A stretch of 64,000 nt of DNA from Marasmius tenuissimus. Lineage: Eukaryota; Basidiomycota; Agaricomycetes; Agaricales; Marasmiaceae. The DNA lies in contig JAQOTA010000025.1 in the NCBI GenBank assembly GCA_029532415.1, positions 124,001 to 188,000 of the forward strand, given 5' to 3'. Below the pieces are notes generated by a model that saw nothing but the letters and a program-made list of their open reading frames with translations, had not been told where the DNA came from and did no database searches. The first letter of the stretch is position 1. The number at the start of each line of letters is the position of its first letter. This document shows positions 1-12,437 of this stretch, piece by piece. The position numbers were made by a program, and so were the translations under genes.

Positions 1-2028
1 ACAACGTCTGCATTATTTCAGCACAAAACAAGCAGAATCTTGAATATCTGGATCAATGGTATGTTACATTGCCGATTTCAAGGCCTTTCCATACTGACCG
101 TGTTCCCGTAGATTTTGACGGGTTCCTACCTTTGGAGACAGCACAATCCAGAGGTTCAAAAGCAAGGTTTCTAGCTTCACGAAGTTCGCTGGCTGTGACT
201 ACCAAGATGCTCTCAAGGTGATTAACTCCTATCACCTTTTACGCACATCCATTCAACCATCAACACAGTGTGCGATGCCATGTTTTGAAGGCCTGTTTCA
301 TGACGAAACACTCGATGACATTGTTCAAGACCTACTGCTCACGTTTGCAACCTACGAAAGGTACTGCAACCTCCGCCAGCACACGGATTCAACCATCAGC
401 TCCATGAAGACAACAACGTCAGAGCTCGGAAGACTGTTCCGTGTGTACAAGGACAAGGTTACTGGTATACCTATGGTAGAGACCGACCAGGAAGTCCAGA
501 CTCAACTCAAGAGGGACCCAAAAGGAGATGGTGCAGCTCGGAAGAAGAACTTTAGTTTGGTCAACTACAAGACACATGTCTTGGGCCATGAGGCAGATGC
601 TATCATGATGTATGGTACCACTGATGGCACCAGTACTCAGTCGGTAAGTTTTCATGGCCATTCCTCTCTCTCGCTACGAGTATTCAGTATTCTCTTCTAG
701 GGCAAAAGGGAGCACAAGCACGTGAAGAACAAGTACCAAGTAACCAACAAGAACAAGCCTGAGGGCCAGATTGGTGCCCTGATCTTGGTCGAACATAGGA
801 CTGAGCGAACTGCTACCTGTCATACCGCCATATCACACAAGGACCCTTCCCACGAAGACCTACCCAAGGCAGACCCGTCTCTGCACCATCAGCTACCACA
901 GAACGAGAACAAATCCATGCAACTTCACAGTTGGTCAAATCATAGTCTACCGGAAGATCCAGCCTTAAAGGTACATCTTTCCCCCTCATTATGGATAGCA
1001 GAACCTGACATATGCTAAGAACTTCAAGTCCAAGCTCCAGCGCCATCTCATTTCCCGCATCCTTTACGCGGATCCGGATACCATCCTTGACAAGGACCTG
1101 TACCAGTTGGCTTTCACCAGCGACCGTTTCTATAGGCACCAGCGGTTCCGCATTCACTACACGTCCTACGACTGTTGTCGCAAGAAGGAAAGCATTGGAT
1201 CCCAACGCCGCCCACACATAATGATGCTCACGGGCGATCCCAATGATCCTCATCCTTACCTATACGCCAGGGTTATCGGAATATACCACGCAAACGTTCT
1301 TTATGTGGGAGGAGGTCCTGTTCATGGAAAAACGAGGCGCATGGACTTTCTTCATGTCCAATGGATGCAGTTTGACAAAGGCCATGAGTGGGGATGGAAA
1401 GCTAAACGGCTGCCTCGTGTGCACTTCTTGGATGGAGAGGATCCTGATGCGTTCGGTTTTGTAGACCCATCGCAAGTCATTCGAGCGTCGCATATGATAC
1501 CATCTTACAAGTACGACACTACTGAGGAGCTTTTATCTCCCAAATCTCTTGCTCGCGTTTACGAGAAGTTTCACGAGGGGCAATATATGAAAGAAGAGGA
1601 AGATTGGCGCCATTTTTATGTAAATCTGTACGGTTTTTTTGCGCCTCGTCGTTGCCTTAACCTTACTGAACTGTTTATACAGCTTTCCCGATACCGATAT
1701 GTTCATGCGCTACCAAGGTGGCGGCATCGGGCATGTCGAATTCCATGAATTCCTTCGTTGACTTGAAGCAGAGGCCACCGCCAATGATTGTCCCTTACCA
1801 GTCTATGACAATAACGGAGATGTTGTTCCGTTCGAAGGACCCGCCGAGAATGACATGGATGAAGATGAAGAGGCCGCGGGGGACGAGGACAAAGACAAAG
1901 ACGAAGTTGAAGTTGAGGAGACATTGGAGGAGATGTTCAACAGAGGGATGGAAATACGGGAAGAGGAGGAGGAAGAGGAGGAACACCGGGTTCCAGACGA
2001 AGAAGATAGCGGCAGTGACTTTGAGTAG
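1..2028 (+). pseudogene. Decayed transposon-encoded protein (CACTA/Plavaka- or KDZ-like), C-terminal part
   Basis: The translation matches the C-terminal half of a transposon protein family common in mushroom genomes. Visible landmarks are a YERYCNLRQHTDST segment, a YKTHVLGH...YGTTDGTSTQ segment, an intron at 643-701, GKREHKHVK just after it, an intron near 970-1018, then YARVIGIYHANVLY, DPDAFGFVDPSQVIR and the family's closing RYQGGGIGH signature near 1711-1734, followed by an acidic tail ending in TAG at 2026-2028. The frame is broken: a TGA at 1759-1761 lies in frame between the GGGIGH block and the acidic tail, and reading switches frame near 217-221, through a frameshift or an unresolved intron. 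The 5' part lies outside the window. Family recognition is from motifs and the exact superfamily is unresolved. I infer a dead element. Confidence 0.7.
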
Positions 2029-3127
2029 ACACTATGGATGTATATCCGTGTAGTCGTACACAATCACATGGGTTTAATCGTCTATTTGTTGTCCCACATG
2101 CAGTGAATAGCCTTGCGCAGGCGCTCCAGTTATTGGTACACGAAGAGCAGTCTGCACTCCTTTGGTAAGTTCATGGTCAGTTCATGATATGGATATTGCA
2201 GTCTGTGTCTATCTGACAAACTTCTGAGCAGGTTCTGGTGAAACCCTTCCATTCTGACACTTTTTGACCATACGCAGCCAATCTTATCCATTCTGACTAG
2301 CCGCTGGTCATCGACTGACGAACTTGGCCCAACCTTCCGCAATTTGGCCAGTGGCTGGTCATTCTCTCAGTAGGTTTCCCGAGTCTGTCGACACCTTCCC
2401 ATTTCGTTCTCAGACTGAAGGTATGTGATGGCGTGTTGACTATCATATTTCATTCTAATTCTATACCTACAGTGCACAGCCATCTACAGTAAGGCTTACC
2501 TCACATGAGAATCCCCGCCAGTCGCTGGCGAGGTCACCATGGTTTCGCTGGTGTACCCTAATATTCCTGTCGGACATTTTCAGATACCGTGTTACCGTGT
2601 TCATCGTCGCGGGTCGTCATCGTGGGTCGGAACCAAGATGGTAATGGAACTGTTCCCACGCTCATTGCCTCATTGTCAATTGAATTGACGGCGGCATATC
2701 AAGTTTTTTTGCTCAAAGATGCATCCAAATTAAGGACAATCGGCTCACGAGTACTTGAGTCATGAAACTGCCTGGTATCATTCTAGAGACAATCACTAGT
2801 GAGGCTACGGGATCAAGCGAAATAGTGTTCTATCTCTATATTGATACCTCAGGGTCTAACCTTAGGCTCTATCCGAGAAGCATTTCAAAGAAAGCAACGG
2901 TCCGAAGTTCAAACTCATCATCCGACAAGTTACCATTGTCAAAAATCTATACGATCAGCTTGGCTCTCCGAGAACAGCAAACCCCTCTCTCCGAATCGAA
3001 CGGTAAAAGCGCAGTGCACGTTCCAATTCGCCCTTCCTCCGTAAGGTTGCTGTAAAACTTCTTGTGTTTCACCGTGCCATGATGCTAGTACCGGGGACTA
3101 CACGACAAAGTCAATCTTAGGTTATGA
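2029..3127. other. No gene recognised; probable transposon 3' flank
   Basis: I see no convincing coding region here. Short repeats of the type CTGGTCAT / GGCTGGTCA occur around 2280-2370 and again near 2520, which could be subterminal repeats of the adjacent element. A 97-codon open frame at 2762-3055 has no recognisable domain and lacks supporting introns; I treat it as chance. Confidence 0.4.
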
Positions 3128-3329
3128 CACAGCTGGACGAAAAACCTATATTGATGCGGATTATGAAGCAGAAATATGACGCCTTACCTTTCTGGTGAGT
3201 ATTTTGAAGCCAAATATGTGGAACCCAGTTCAGTTTCAACTATTTTCAGCCCAAATATGTGTTGAACTGTGAGGCGTCATATTTTCCTGGCATGTCTTCA
3301 TGCAAAAATAATGTTCACCCCCAGCTGTG
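3128..3329. mobile_element. 202-bp MITE, copy 1 (3-bp TGA target duplication)
   Basis: The element begins CACAGCTGG and ends CCAGCTGTG as terminal inverted repeats, with imperfect inverted similarity continuing inward, including AAATATGACGCC near the left end against GGCGTCATATTT towards the right. TGA lies immediately outside both ends (3125-3127 and 3330-3332), a 3-bp target-site duplication. A second copy of identical length is at 25118-25319 with a different duplicated triplet. There is no coding capacity. Length, inverted ends and 3-bp duplication fit a non-autonomous CACTA-like or PIF-like DNA element. Confidence 0.85.
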
Positions 3330-3713
3330 TGAATATCGCGCGAAGTTGTCCGCCTCGCCTCGGACGTGAAAGATCTCCTGGTTATAAACGATAGTGTCGT
3401 GGCTCGCGTGAGTTTAAACAAGACTAGATTGCGACTCGAGGTGCGTCGAGCAAATGCAGAAGTGTGAGTTAAGAGCGACCTACCTGCAACTCGGTTGGTC
3501 GAAGTTGATGATGATTGGTATACTGATGACGAAGATCACACAGCTCTGGCGGTGAAGGAGAACGATGGAGGTGACGACGCGGCCAGTCAGGCAGTCAATT
3601 GCATGATTAAGAGTGACCCGTAGAGTCATCTTGCTCGAGTTTACGATTGATCCGGAACACTAATGACGATTCTCTCAAATAATCCGAAGGAATAACTACG
3701 AACTCCGGAAAAT
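3330..3713. other. No gene recognised
   Basis: Short gap between the MITE and the 3' end of hydrolase A. An acidic reading frame near 3500-3620 (EVDDDWYTDDEDHTAL) is the only protein-like stretch. It is too short to assign. Confidence 0.4.
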
Positions 3714-6068
3714 TTAAAGTTTGAGAGTACCGAGGGGACGCCATGAGTGCTTTCTCGCAATGTCCTGAACCACTTTAGCGAGCCCTGCATCCTCCGAAGA
3801 CATTATATCCCGCCTCAAGGTCGCATTTGTGGCCGAAGCAGCATCATCGAAAGGCGAACCATCCATCGAACAAACGGTGCCTTGCTCAGGTAGCGTCCCG
3901 TTCACGAAGTACTCTCGAACAGCCTTGGCGGTGCATACTGACGGCGCAGCAAGCGAGGTGTGCTGCGAGGGGGAAATAAATCAATCCCATGGTAGGGAGG
4001 CCAGAGAGGAACACTCACTCCAGGAGAACGTTGCTCTAGAACGACAGACCCTGGGAACTGCTGGGAAACCTTCTTCGCCCTGAATCGGAAATGAGTCGAG
4101 TTCGACTTTGCAGATGGGTTTGATATCACTTACGCCGAAAGTGGTGTCGTTGGATCTGTTTACATGTGTCAGTCCAGCTTGCACGATAGAAGAGAGACAT
4201 CTGAGCCTACCTGCCGTGTTCCCGATGATGAGCATAGGGAAGCTGGTGTTACCGGTGATGGGTCCTAATCAAGACATAATCAACACCTGAGATGGCGTGA
4301 AGGTGCTAACAGACGAACCCCGGAATTGTGCCTTGGGGATTTCCGGTGACCATCCACTGCAAGCACGAGCCATCAGGTATGTCTATTAAGGTCGAAGGGC
4401 ATCAAATACCTGCAGGCAATTCGGAAGCTAGCCTCGAACGAGCCGAACGGAGAGAACTGTACACTTTCCTGATAATGGGCTCGGGCAGCTCCAACCTCGG
4501 GAGGAACAGGATCCCCATCATTGCAGATGTAAGCGTTCAGAGACTCTTGATTGTGCTCGAATGCGTGCTTGCTTGGATCACAGTCACACTCGAACAGAGG
4601 AGCGTCAAAGACACTCCACAATACGGAGGCATCTCCTTTAGCCAGCCCTTGCAGAGCTACTGCCAGGAGGCGCCATAGAGCGAAGGGGCTGTAATACGCT
4701 GCGAAAATGACGGGGTGCAGAAGGCCATAGTCGATGACACCGTAGGAAAAGTTGCCACGGACAGGGATGGGATTCTCGTTCAAGCGAGCGTAAATTCCCT
4801 GAAGCTTGCTGTTCATAGCGTCAATCGAGTCTTCGTAGAAGGCGCAGGATTGTGGGCCAGCGTCCTTGCAGCTTTGGAAGAACCATTGTTGTACCTCTTC
4901 TACGTCTTCAAGACCGTTTAACCATTTCGCTAGAATTGAAGTTTGCGCGAGTCAGTATCACAGCGTAATAACAGGAACTGAAGAGGCGTACTAGTATAAT
5001 AGTCTTGAAAGTCAACGACTCCGTCGATGATCAGGCGTTCCACTTTGTCCTGGTGGGCCCTATTCAGCACATTGATCACCAATGACAGCGGGCCACTCAC
5101 TGGAAACATAGAAGCAAATGTATATCCAAGGACAGAGCCGTATCTGGGATTAGAGTCATGGTCAGTCTTCTGGAGCGTGCACAACCGTAACTTACGAGAA
5201 TCCCCAGTACTGAAGCTTCTCTCGTCCATGGGCCTGTACGATACTGAGCATATCTCTCGCGGAGTGGTCGGTGTTCATATGGCCCAAGTAGTCCTTTCCC
5301 CTCTCGTATGCAAGAGTTCCCATAATCTTGCTGTTCGCCCAGAAACTCTCCACGGTTTCCCTCGATTGGTTAAGCTCGGCCGATGAGCGTAGCGAGAGGT
5401 TACGTTCTACTCGAGACTCGTAGAATTCGATGCGAGGGGTTGAGCGTTGTACGCCTACCAGGGGCACGATCAAATATCAGTTTCGCGAGAGACCTAGAGA
5501 CCAACGTTACTTGCCTCGAGGATCAAAGCCGACGATGTCAAATTGAGGCCCCAAACCAATCTGATGAGCAGATCCAAACTGGAGCACGTAGTCAACGCCA
5601 CTGCCCCCTGGACCTCCCGGGTTGAAGAGGACAGGTCCACGATAGTCCTGACTGTCAGTCGAGACGTTGGCGGGTAAACGTACGAGCGCAATAGCAGCTT
5701 TGTCGCCTTCCGGGCTGCTGTAGTTGAGAGGTACCTTTCATTGTACTTCATCAGTAATCGGACGGTAGGCCCGAAGATTGATGTGGATACCTCAAGACGA
5801 GTGCATTGGAAGCCTCCAAGTTCTGTATAACATGGAACCCACTCGAGGTCTTTGGAGGGCTTCAACTGCGTACATAGACGCGCTCAGCGAGCGGGAATGA
5901 GCAAAAGACACGTAGAGACGAACTCACAAAACCCCAGGAAGATTCACTCCAGCCCTGAGTGCCGTTGTCTTGCCGAGTCGACAGATTGCAACTCGCGCTA
6001 GCGAGTGTACCGTGCAACAGGAATGCGCTGGCGAAGAGGTGTCCTCGAGAGATGTGCTTCCAATACAT
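3714..6068 (-). CDS. Hydrolase A: secreted alpha/beta-hydrolase, S33/TAP-like (579 aa)
   Basis: Predicted secreted serine hydrolase of the tripeptidyl-aminopeptidase-like S33 group (alpha/beta-hydrolase fold with a TAP-like C-terminal domain). A hydrophobic signal peptide follows the ATG at 6066-6068. The oxyanion region reads FNPGGPGGSG, then QFDIVGFDPRG. The nucleophile serine is in GFS-YG, split by an intron. The acid is in DPTTPLS and the histidine in the GHTS block near the C-terminus. Twelve exons: 6068-5928, 5865-5791, 5734-5515, 5454-5196, 5143-5101, 5049-4992, 4929-4410, 4356-4319, 4264-4211, 4155-4134, 4079-4019, 3962-3714. They sum to 580 codons with the stop. Intron 3 (5455-5514) starts with GC (donor AG|GCAAGT). 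The substrate is unknown; a role in peptide or ester breakdown outside the cell is inferred from the family. Confidence 0.9.
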
Positions 6069-6107
6069 GTGTAGGGAGTCTGAAGACTAAACCCTTCACC
6101 ACCCCGT

Positions 6108-6135
6108 CTTTATAGGTGCTCGGAAGGACTGCGCA
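6108..6135 (-). promoter_or_regulatory. Promoter module of hydrolase A: TGCGCAGT-N13-TATAAAG
   Basis: On the minus strand TGCGCAGT (6135-6128) precedes TATAAAG (6114-6108) by exactly 13 bases, and the TATA box lies 39 bp upstream of the start codon. The same two elements with the same 13-base gap precede hydrolases E and G, so the pair is conserved while flanking bases are not. Confidence 0.65.
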
Positions 6136-9100
6136 CCTTGTATACAGGACGTTGTTTCAGGTTCCTTCCCGCGATGAACTCCAATACAACTCCGGCACTT
6201 GTCAAAGCTCCATATAGACGTACTAAACATCCTCTAATGCGTCATTCTTGATTTAGACGATGTTGAAGCGCAGTAAGCTGATGTAGAGGGCTTCACGGTG
6301 GCCGGGTGTACATCAGCCAAACGACTGCGGACATTGACAGCGAGCGGCCCTGGTACTTCGAGTTGATGTGATGTACACAGTCCAAATCCAACGCGAGAGC
6401 TCTTCAGTATGCTTGTTCAATTTGCACGGGACGCTACTATTGTTGTTTGATCGCAGCTCGAAGCATGCGATGAGAGAAGAAAGCTGTTGCATCGCGGATG
6501 AGCGCATTCAACAAGATAGTTTGCAGTACACGGCCCACTTCTGTTATGGCACGAACAGTGTCGGCGTCGTGCAAGTAGGATGACAGAATTCATTATCCAT
6601 GGAGCCTCTCAACACCTGCCAGTACCGGAATAGTATTACAGCCCTTTGCGAATAGGTTGGCACACACCTTGCGGGTTGTAGATATATAAGAAGAAATTTG
6701 GTGAACGTAGACGGCGGCTCCGCCCATTCGGTGGATGTTACATCTTACAGGAGAGGGCGAGGTGCGTTCGAGGGGTGGTTGCAGATGGCTTTAGACGCGT
6801 TTGATGCGGCTTTGGAGATGTTTGAGGTGGACTTGGAGGTGTTTGAAGCGGGCTGCTACCGCTCGTGTCTTCCCCTCGCTCAACCCTTATGGATATTTTT
6901 TTAGACATCTCATCTTCCCAGGTCGTACCATCCTTTCCGCAAGGGGCTGTGATTACTGGCAGTCACGATGATACATTAGTCACCAGAATAAAACCGAATG
7001 AAATGCCACTCACAAGATGTTTGAGCCTCGGGAAGCGTTTTGCTACGGTTGGGCACGTCGGATGTTATGATCGTCGTGGTTTGTGAACAAACAACGCTCT
7101 GAGTTGAGGTAATTGTGGTAATGCGCTGAGCAGGTCGTGATCCGTGAGCGAGTATGATAAACCGATGCCAGGTGAGCGGATTTGCTGTAATCTGAGGCAC
7201 GGCAGACGTCAGCCACACTCTGGGTATTATCGAGCCGTGGCTGCCCTGAACATTGAAGTGAGTTTCGTGTGGGGATGATGGATGGAAATCTGTACATACA
7301 GATGAAGTTCAATCAGTGAACTTGACGGTCTGTTCAGCCAATGCGAGATTGGAAGCTGCAAGATTTTACTGGAGTATTTTTTTCGCCCAATCCATCTTCG
7401 GCAATGGTAGACGGAGGAGGATTGGCGGGTAAGATCCCGGTCGCTGAGCTCAGCTCGTCATCGGAGCAGGAAGAATCGTGAGATGCTCGATGATATAGTT
7501 ATCTTTATGCGTCAATGGGCAGATGGTTATGGATTGAATACTTATGAATGACCTCAGGCCACGAAGGAGAGTACTGTGAACTTCTTTTGGTGGAAGAGGA
7601 CGACCAGTAAGGCAACCTGCAAACGTTGAGCTTCTTCCAAAGCAAACTGAATGTGGCACGCACCTGATAACTTCAGATTCTTCACCAAGGGTCCATACTT
7701 CGGTATCATTAGGGTTGGTACGAGAAAGTCGTAGTATTATGGTTGGTTAGAGATACTCGTAGGCCGCTGCACTCAGACTTTGGCTGGCAAGGGAAGCCTT
7801 GAAGCTTTGAAGAACTGTGTTCTACGGCAAAGTCGAAGACATGAAGGAGCACACGTACGTCATGGGCGGTCAAGTCGTGACTGCGACACGTTCCGCGCGT
7901 GTACACTTTGTTTATCACCCCCATCAACAAGATTTGGCATCCTCCATCGCTTTGTTCTTATTTTTCTGGATACTCGCTCACAACATCAACATGGTCTTCA
8001 TAATGATTAGGACCTCAAGTTAGTCCTAGTGATGGTCAAACAGCCATTGTGCAGCAGCCCGATTTGGAGTTCGTCGTTGGGATCCCAATATACTTGAACA
8101 GATTGGGAGAGGAGAAAGATAATCGGGTTGTCGCTTAGTTGCATGATGACAATGACTCGACGATTCAATGCACCGAGGGAAAGTCCAGAGGTGCGTTCTC
8201 GAACCAAACTAAAACCGCATGCGCAGACTTAAATCTTGACAGCTTTCCTTATGGTATAGGACCTAAATCCGTTTACCAGCCTGACTGAGCAGTCTATGGG
8301 TGCAACCCAAGTCGAAAGATTCGAACAAGTTACGACCCGGAGCACACTGAGGCGAGGCCAGATTTTTGTCGTATTTCTTTGCACCCTCGTAATTGTGAGA
8401 TTCCGTTCTCGCCTACAAGCAGCCTTACCACTGACACCAGGCTCGCCGAATTGAGACTGGACCGGTCACCAAATGTCCTCAAAGCAAACATACCGTTGGG
8501 GTCATGATGTAAAGTAACAACTATGGGGCCTGAATTCGTGTAAGTGAGGAACGTTACAGCTTGTAGGATCATTCAACAAGGTTGGATCTGAAGAGGGGTA
8601 TAGGTGTACATCGGAAATGATGGAACGTTCAAGAAGAGTGGCGGCTCGTAAGTATTGCCTCAGTTGTGCGATGACCTAGCCCTCCTCAACGCAATTGACT
8701 ATAGCGTTCAAGGCAGACGATACATCCATTGACGGCGACTGGTCGTTCATTGAATGAACCCCCTGTCCTCATTCGGTGGTCTCCAGCACTGTGTACGAAG
8801 TCAATCCTGGGTATACTTCTCCGTTATCTAAAACTGGTACGTCCTGCAGAGATCCTCTCTCTCCAGTACCCGACTCACATGCTGGTAATTCTGAGCAGAC
8901 CGTACTAGTTACGTGTTTGTTAAAGGTAGATCTTCAATCATGGGAACCCGACAATAGCGTTTGCTTTCCAATCGTTCGCTCTAGCATTCATCATGGAAGA
9001 CGTATGTTTGTCCGCGGACCGGTGCAACCCGCAGCCTCCCTGGCGTGCATCAATGAGCTACGGAACTTTGTTCGGTCGGCGATCAACTTGAGCTACAATC

Positions 9101-10065
9101 CGACCGGCGTACGATTCTCCATGAAACTGCGGCGCCCTCACTGTCCCATCCTCGATCGAACAGAAGATCTGAGCCTTTATTGATGACTTCGAGCGTCCGA
9201 GCTCAAGCGCCACTCGTCAATAACTCAGTTTTCGTGTTATGATGCTCGCCCTGGCGCTGTTCCCCAGATTTCACAAATTCAGCTTGGACCTCCGTCCAGT
9301 CGATAACTTCGACCCTGAATACCGCCAAGCTTCGAGATCTCTACCGTTGGCTCCCATTTGACTCCAGGGTCGGCCTCCTTGTATCCTCGTCATGTTTGTC
9401 AGGAGGCATGAAAAATTGCACGCGTGGAAGTTTTCGACTCTCAAAGCTCCGACATTCCGTTCCTGACTACTAAAATTACCCTCATTCCGAAGCAAATAGC
9501 GACATTCATTCCACGACATCCAGCGGCAAGCCACGATTGGAGCAGCCGTACACCCAGTAGCACCACATTCGGGCATTCGAACCTTGGGTGCTTCAGCTGC
9601 ATGTTGTCTAAATCTGGACGCTGAATCGATGTACCTCATCATTCATGATCGGATTCGTCCGGTTGCGTGAACATTATGTTCGCTGAGTCGTACTCCAAAT
9701 TAGGGCGGCACGAATAGCATATCTTTAGGCGTTAGCGCCTTCAAGGCACTACATTTTTACCGCTCGACATGCACGATGAGGCCGTGTGTGGTCACGGGCG
9801 GAGTCGCTGTTGCTCCAACAGCGTCAATGGACCCACAATGGTCCTATTCTTCTGACAGATTTTGTGCTTGGAGAAGCTCCTACTATACAACAGGAGGGAG
9901 AAGCTGCGGCAGAATGTGACTTGTGGCATGATTTCGAGACAGTCAGTACATCACTGCATACAATATATGAAGCACGAATTAGCACTCGTGATGGATTCCA
10001 ACGGTACTCACCTCCAAGTATCCAGTGATCTCTATCCAGCTATCTGTTGTAGCGTACTTACTACC
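6136..10065. other. Gene-poor stretch, no confident gene
   Basis: About 3.9 kb without a recognisable product. The first few hundred bases resemble the upstream regions of hydrolases E and G in short blocks (AACGACTGCGGAC; GTTATGGCACGAA near 6540), consistent with duplicated upstream DNA. Intron-like signals (GTAAGT...ATAG near 8650-8705, GTGAGT...ACAG near 7261-7300) suggest remnants of spliced genes, but I could not join exons into a protein I trust. Confidence 0.4.
8776..9183 (+). CDS. Possible hypothetical protein or exon, unassigned
   Basis: A 135-codon open frame, the longest in this gene-poor stretch. It may be a terminal exon, since a splice-like pair (GTACGT...GAGCAG) falls within its first third and another (GTAAGT...TATAG) lies just upstream. 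I recognise no domain, signal peptide or membrane segment. It may equally be chance. Confidence 0.2.
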   Translation: MVSSTVYEVNPGYTSPLSKTGTSCRDPLSPVPDSHAGNSEQTVLVTCLLKVDLQSWEPDNSVCFPIVRSSIHHGRRMFVRGPVQPAASLACINELRNFVRSAINLSYNPTGVRFSMKLRRPHCPILDRTEDLSLY

Positions 10066-10147
10066 GGGGGTATAGCTCAGCTGGGAGAGCAGCAGACTGA
10101 AGTGTAAAACATTCTGAAGGTCCCGCGTTCGATCCGCGGTACCCCCA
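10066..10147 (+). tRNA. tRNA-Phe (GAA) with a 9-nt intron
   Basis: The acceptor strands GGGGG TA and TACCCCC pair fully (10066-10072 with 10140-10146) and the discriminator is A at 10147. The D arm is GCTC AGCTGGGA GAGC. The anticodon loop begins C-T-GAA-G, giving anticodon GAA (Phe). An intron TGTAAAACA follows position 37. The T arm is CCGCG TTCGATC CGCGG and doubles as the B box of the internal promoter. The anticodon stem has one mismatch (G27 with A43). Without the intron the molecule is 73 nt. Confidence 0.92.
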
Positions 10148-10213
10148 TAGATCAATTACACCATACCGTGTCTTTTTTCATCCTGCAACATGTGCTCTAT
10201 GTACTCATGTACC

Positions 10214-12437
10214 TCAGGCAGCCCTTTGTCGTATAGATACAGGCAAGGCACCCTTCCTCAATACAAAGTAATCCTCCAAATCACCCTCCCACCGCGTCCG
10301 ATCCCACCCTGCCTTCAAATCCATATCAAATCGCTGAACTAGCGTCGCAATAACCGCCCGAAGCTCCACCTGTGCAAGAGCTTTACCAACACAGTTCATA
10401 GGTCCTATCGAGAACGGTATGAATGCAGCTTGGTTGAGCTCAACTCGATCTTTTGTCTCGATGAGCCAGCGATCCGGCCAGAATCGATCAGGATCGGGGC
10501 TGAAATAGCGAGGATCCCTGTGAAGGGCGTAGGGTGCGATGTGCACAGCTGTGTCTTCCGACACGAAACTATACCAGTTATAGAGGAGGACGTCAGCCAT
10601 ATTGAACGCTCGGGAACGTAGCGGAGGGTGCTTACACCGAGGCAACCATCTTCCCTTCACTACCAGGTTCGGGTGCTCGCTGGAGGCCTGTCGGAACTGG
10701 AGGTTGGAGCCGGAGTGCTTCATTGCTATCACGAATGAATCAGTCCGAAGCTTGCGCTCGTGAGCAAAAGAAGACTACATGACCGCGTTCAGGAAAGGTA
10801 AAGTCACCAGCTTTGTTGTATCTTCATGCGGGGCTATTCCCTTGTCGAATGGGAATGCAGCGTCAATTTCAGCCCGTAACCTAAGGTTCTCGACAGTCAG
10901 AACGAAAGGTACGGGGCTCAAGATCATGACTCTCACCGGTTGAATAGGGGCTTGTGGTCCAGTATATAGAAAAAGATGCAGCTCATTGAGGTAGCCGCCG
11001 TGTCGGACCCAGCTACGATAGCCAACATGGCCTCTCCAGCGTAGATATCAAATCTGGGCGGGTCCGGGATCTGACTTTTCTCGTCCAACTGTACAGAGGT
11101 TGTCAGTTAGGGATGGCATCGGGCGGGAAGCCTTACCAGATAGGTACTGATGTCTTCCCCCTCTAACTCAACGCCGTTCTCCACCCGTGCCTTTGCTATG
11201 CGAGCAACAAAATTAATGAGTCGGGCACCGTTGGAGCCTAGCCCGGGAAGTCTGTTGAGAAGGGGAGCAATCCAATAAACATGCTGGGTATAGGATTGCA
11301 CCCTATCGGTCAAGGTTAGCGATATCCTAAGTGACATATGAGAGCTGTCTCGTACGCTATTCCTGCCTCCATGATCTTCCAAAGGCCATCCTTATCGCCA
11401 TCGCGCATGAGCTCAAATCCTGCCCTAAATCTGCCCGGACGTTAGCACGAGTGGTTTCAGAGAGATGTTGTACCTACGCCATGTCACCCATAAAGTCGTA
11501 GCTGAATGCAGAGGTCAGAATAAATCGTAAATCGTAAGGATCCAAGGCAACGTACGAGAAGAACGACAGCCATTCCGCCAGATCGACCGCCTCTTTCCTT
11601 GAAGCTTTCCCGTCAAAAATTTCCACCAGTTGAACAAGTCGTGCACGCAGGATTGGTTCGTAAGCCTTCACTCCAGCAGTGCTCAAGGCCTTGTTCCACG
11701 GTTTCCTGCGTCGAAGATGGTAGGCCACATCGCGTATTCCGACGAGAGAGCCTGTTTTTTTCTTGCGAGCGGACTGGCGTGCTTCCCACACTATCGGACC
11801 CCTGGTTAGCGATAGATAGTTTTCAAAAGGCCAACGATAACTCACTCGGACCCTTTCCCATCCCATCGTTACCCAAGACCGGTTGTATAGCGCTCACGTC
11901 ACAAATCGAAAGCTCATTTGGGCCTGTCGTGAATGGAGTTCTTGGTCAGAACGACAGCATTCGCGCGTAAGACCGTATCCAAACGGTGCACGTACCTATT
12001 CTGACTATTGACCCATACTGTCGATGCAGTTCCAACAATTTGACGTGAAATTTTCCGGTATGTGTTTGGTACAACCCCCAAAACTTCGTACATTTTGCAA
12101 GAATTGGTCCGGGGTGCTTCGCTAGTGGGTGCAGGCTCGACAGCCGATAAAAAAGAATGGACCCGAAGAGCGTCGTATAGCAAACCGAATAGCCGACGAT
12201 CAGTGTGCACGGGCAACTGGACCTGGATGCCGGCGGAGAACTGCAAAAAATGTACGAGCAGAAGATGGGGGTGGCCAAAGCAAGAAGCACGAGCTGATTC
12301 AGATGCGTCTTTTCGTATTTTTGAAACAGGAAATGAAGAGCCTGGGACGCGGTCAGAATTTCAGTAAGATGAAAATGAAGAAAGAAAAAACTTACAAATC
12401 CGCCTAATGCTGGGAGTATGGCCGCGGAGAGCTCCAT
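10214..12437 (-). CDS. Cytochrome P450 monooxygenase (554 aa)
   Basis: Heme-thiolate monooxygenase. The N-terminus has several hydrophobic segments before the proline hinge KHPGP, as in basidiomycete P450s anchored in the ER. The order is: WNKALS in helix C, the I-helix motif AGSDT, the K-helix EALR (ExxR), FWPDRW, and the heme loop FSIGPMNCVG with the cysteine ligand. Eleven exons: 12437-12396, 12341-11996, 11923-11846, 11790-11556, 11501-11478, 11430-11356, 11302-11137, 11088-10937, 10880-10779, 10725-10636, 10568-10214. They total 555 codons with the stop and no breaks. I chose the ATG at 12437; an in-frame ATG nine codons upstream is possible. The substrate cannot be told. No biosynthetic core enzyme is nearby, so a detoxifying or general role is as likely as a pathway role. 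Confidence 0.9.

Noticed and set aside
9862..10107. Plus-strand open frame running into the tRNA
   Set aside because: It ends inside tRNA-Phe and has no protein features.
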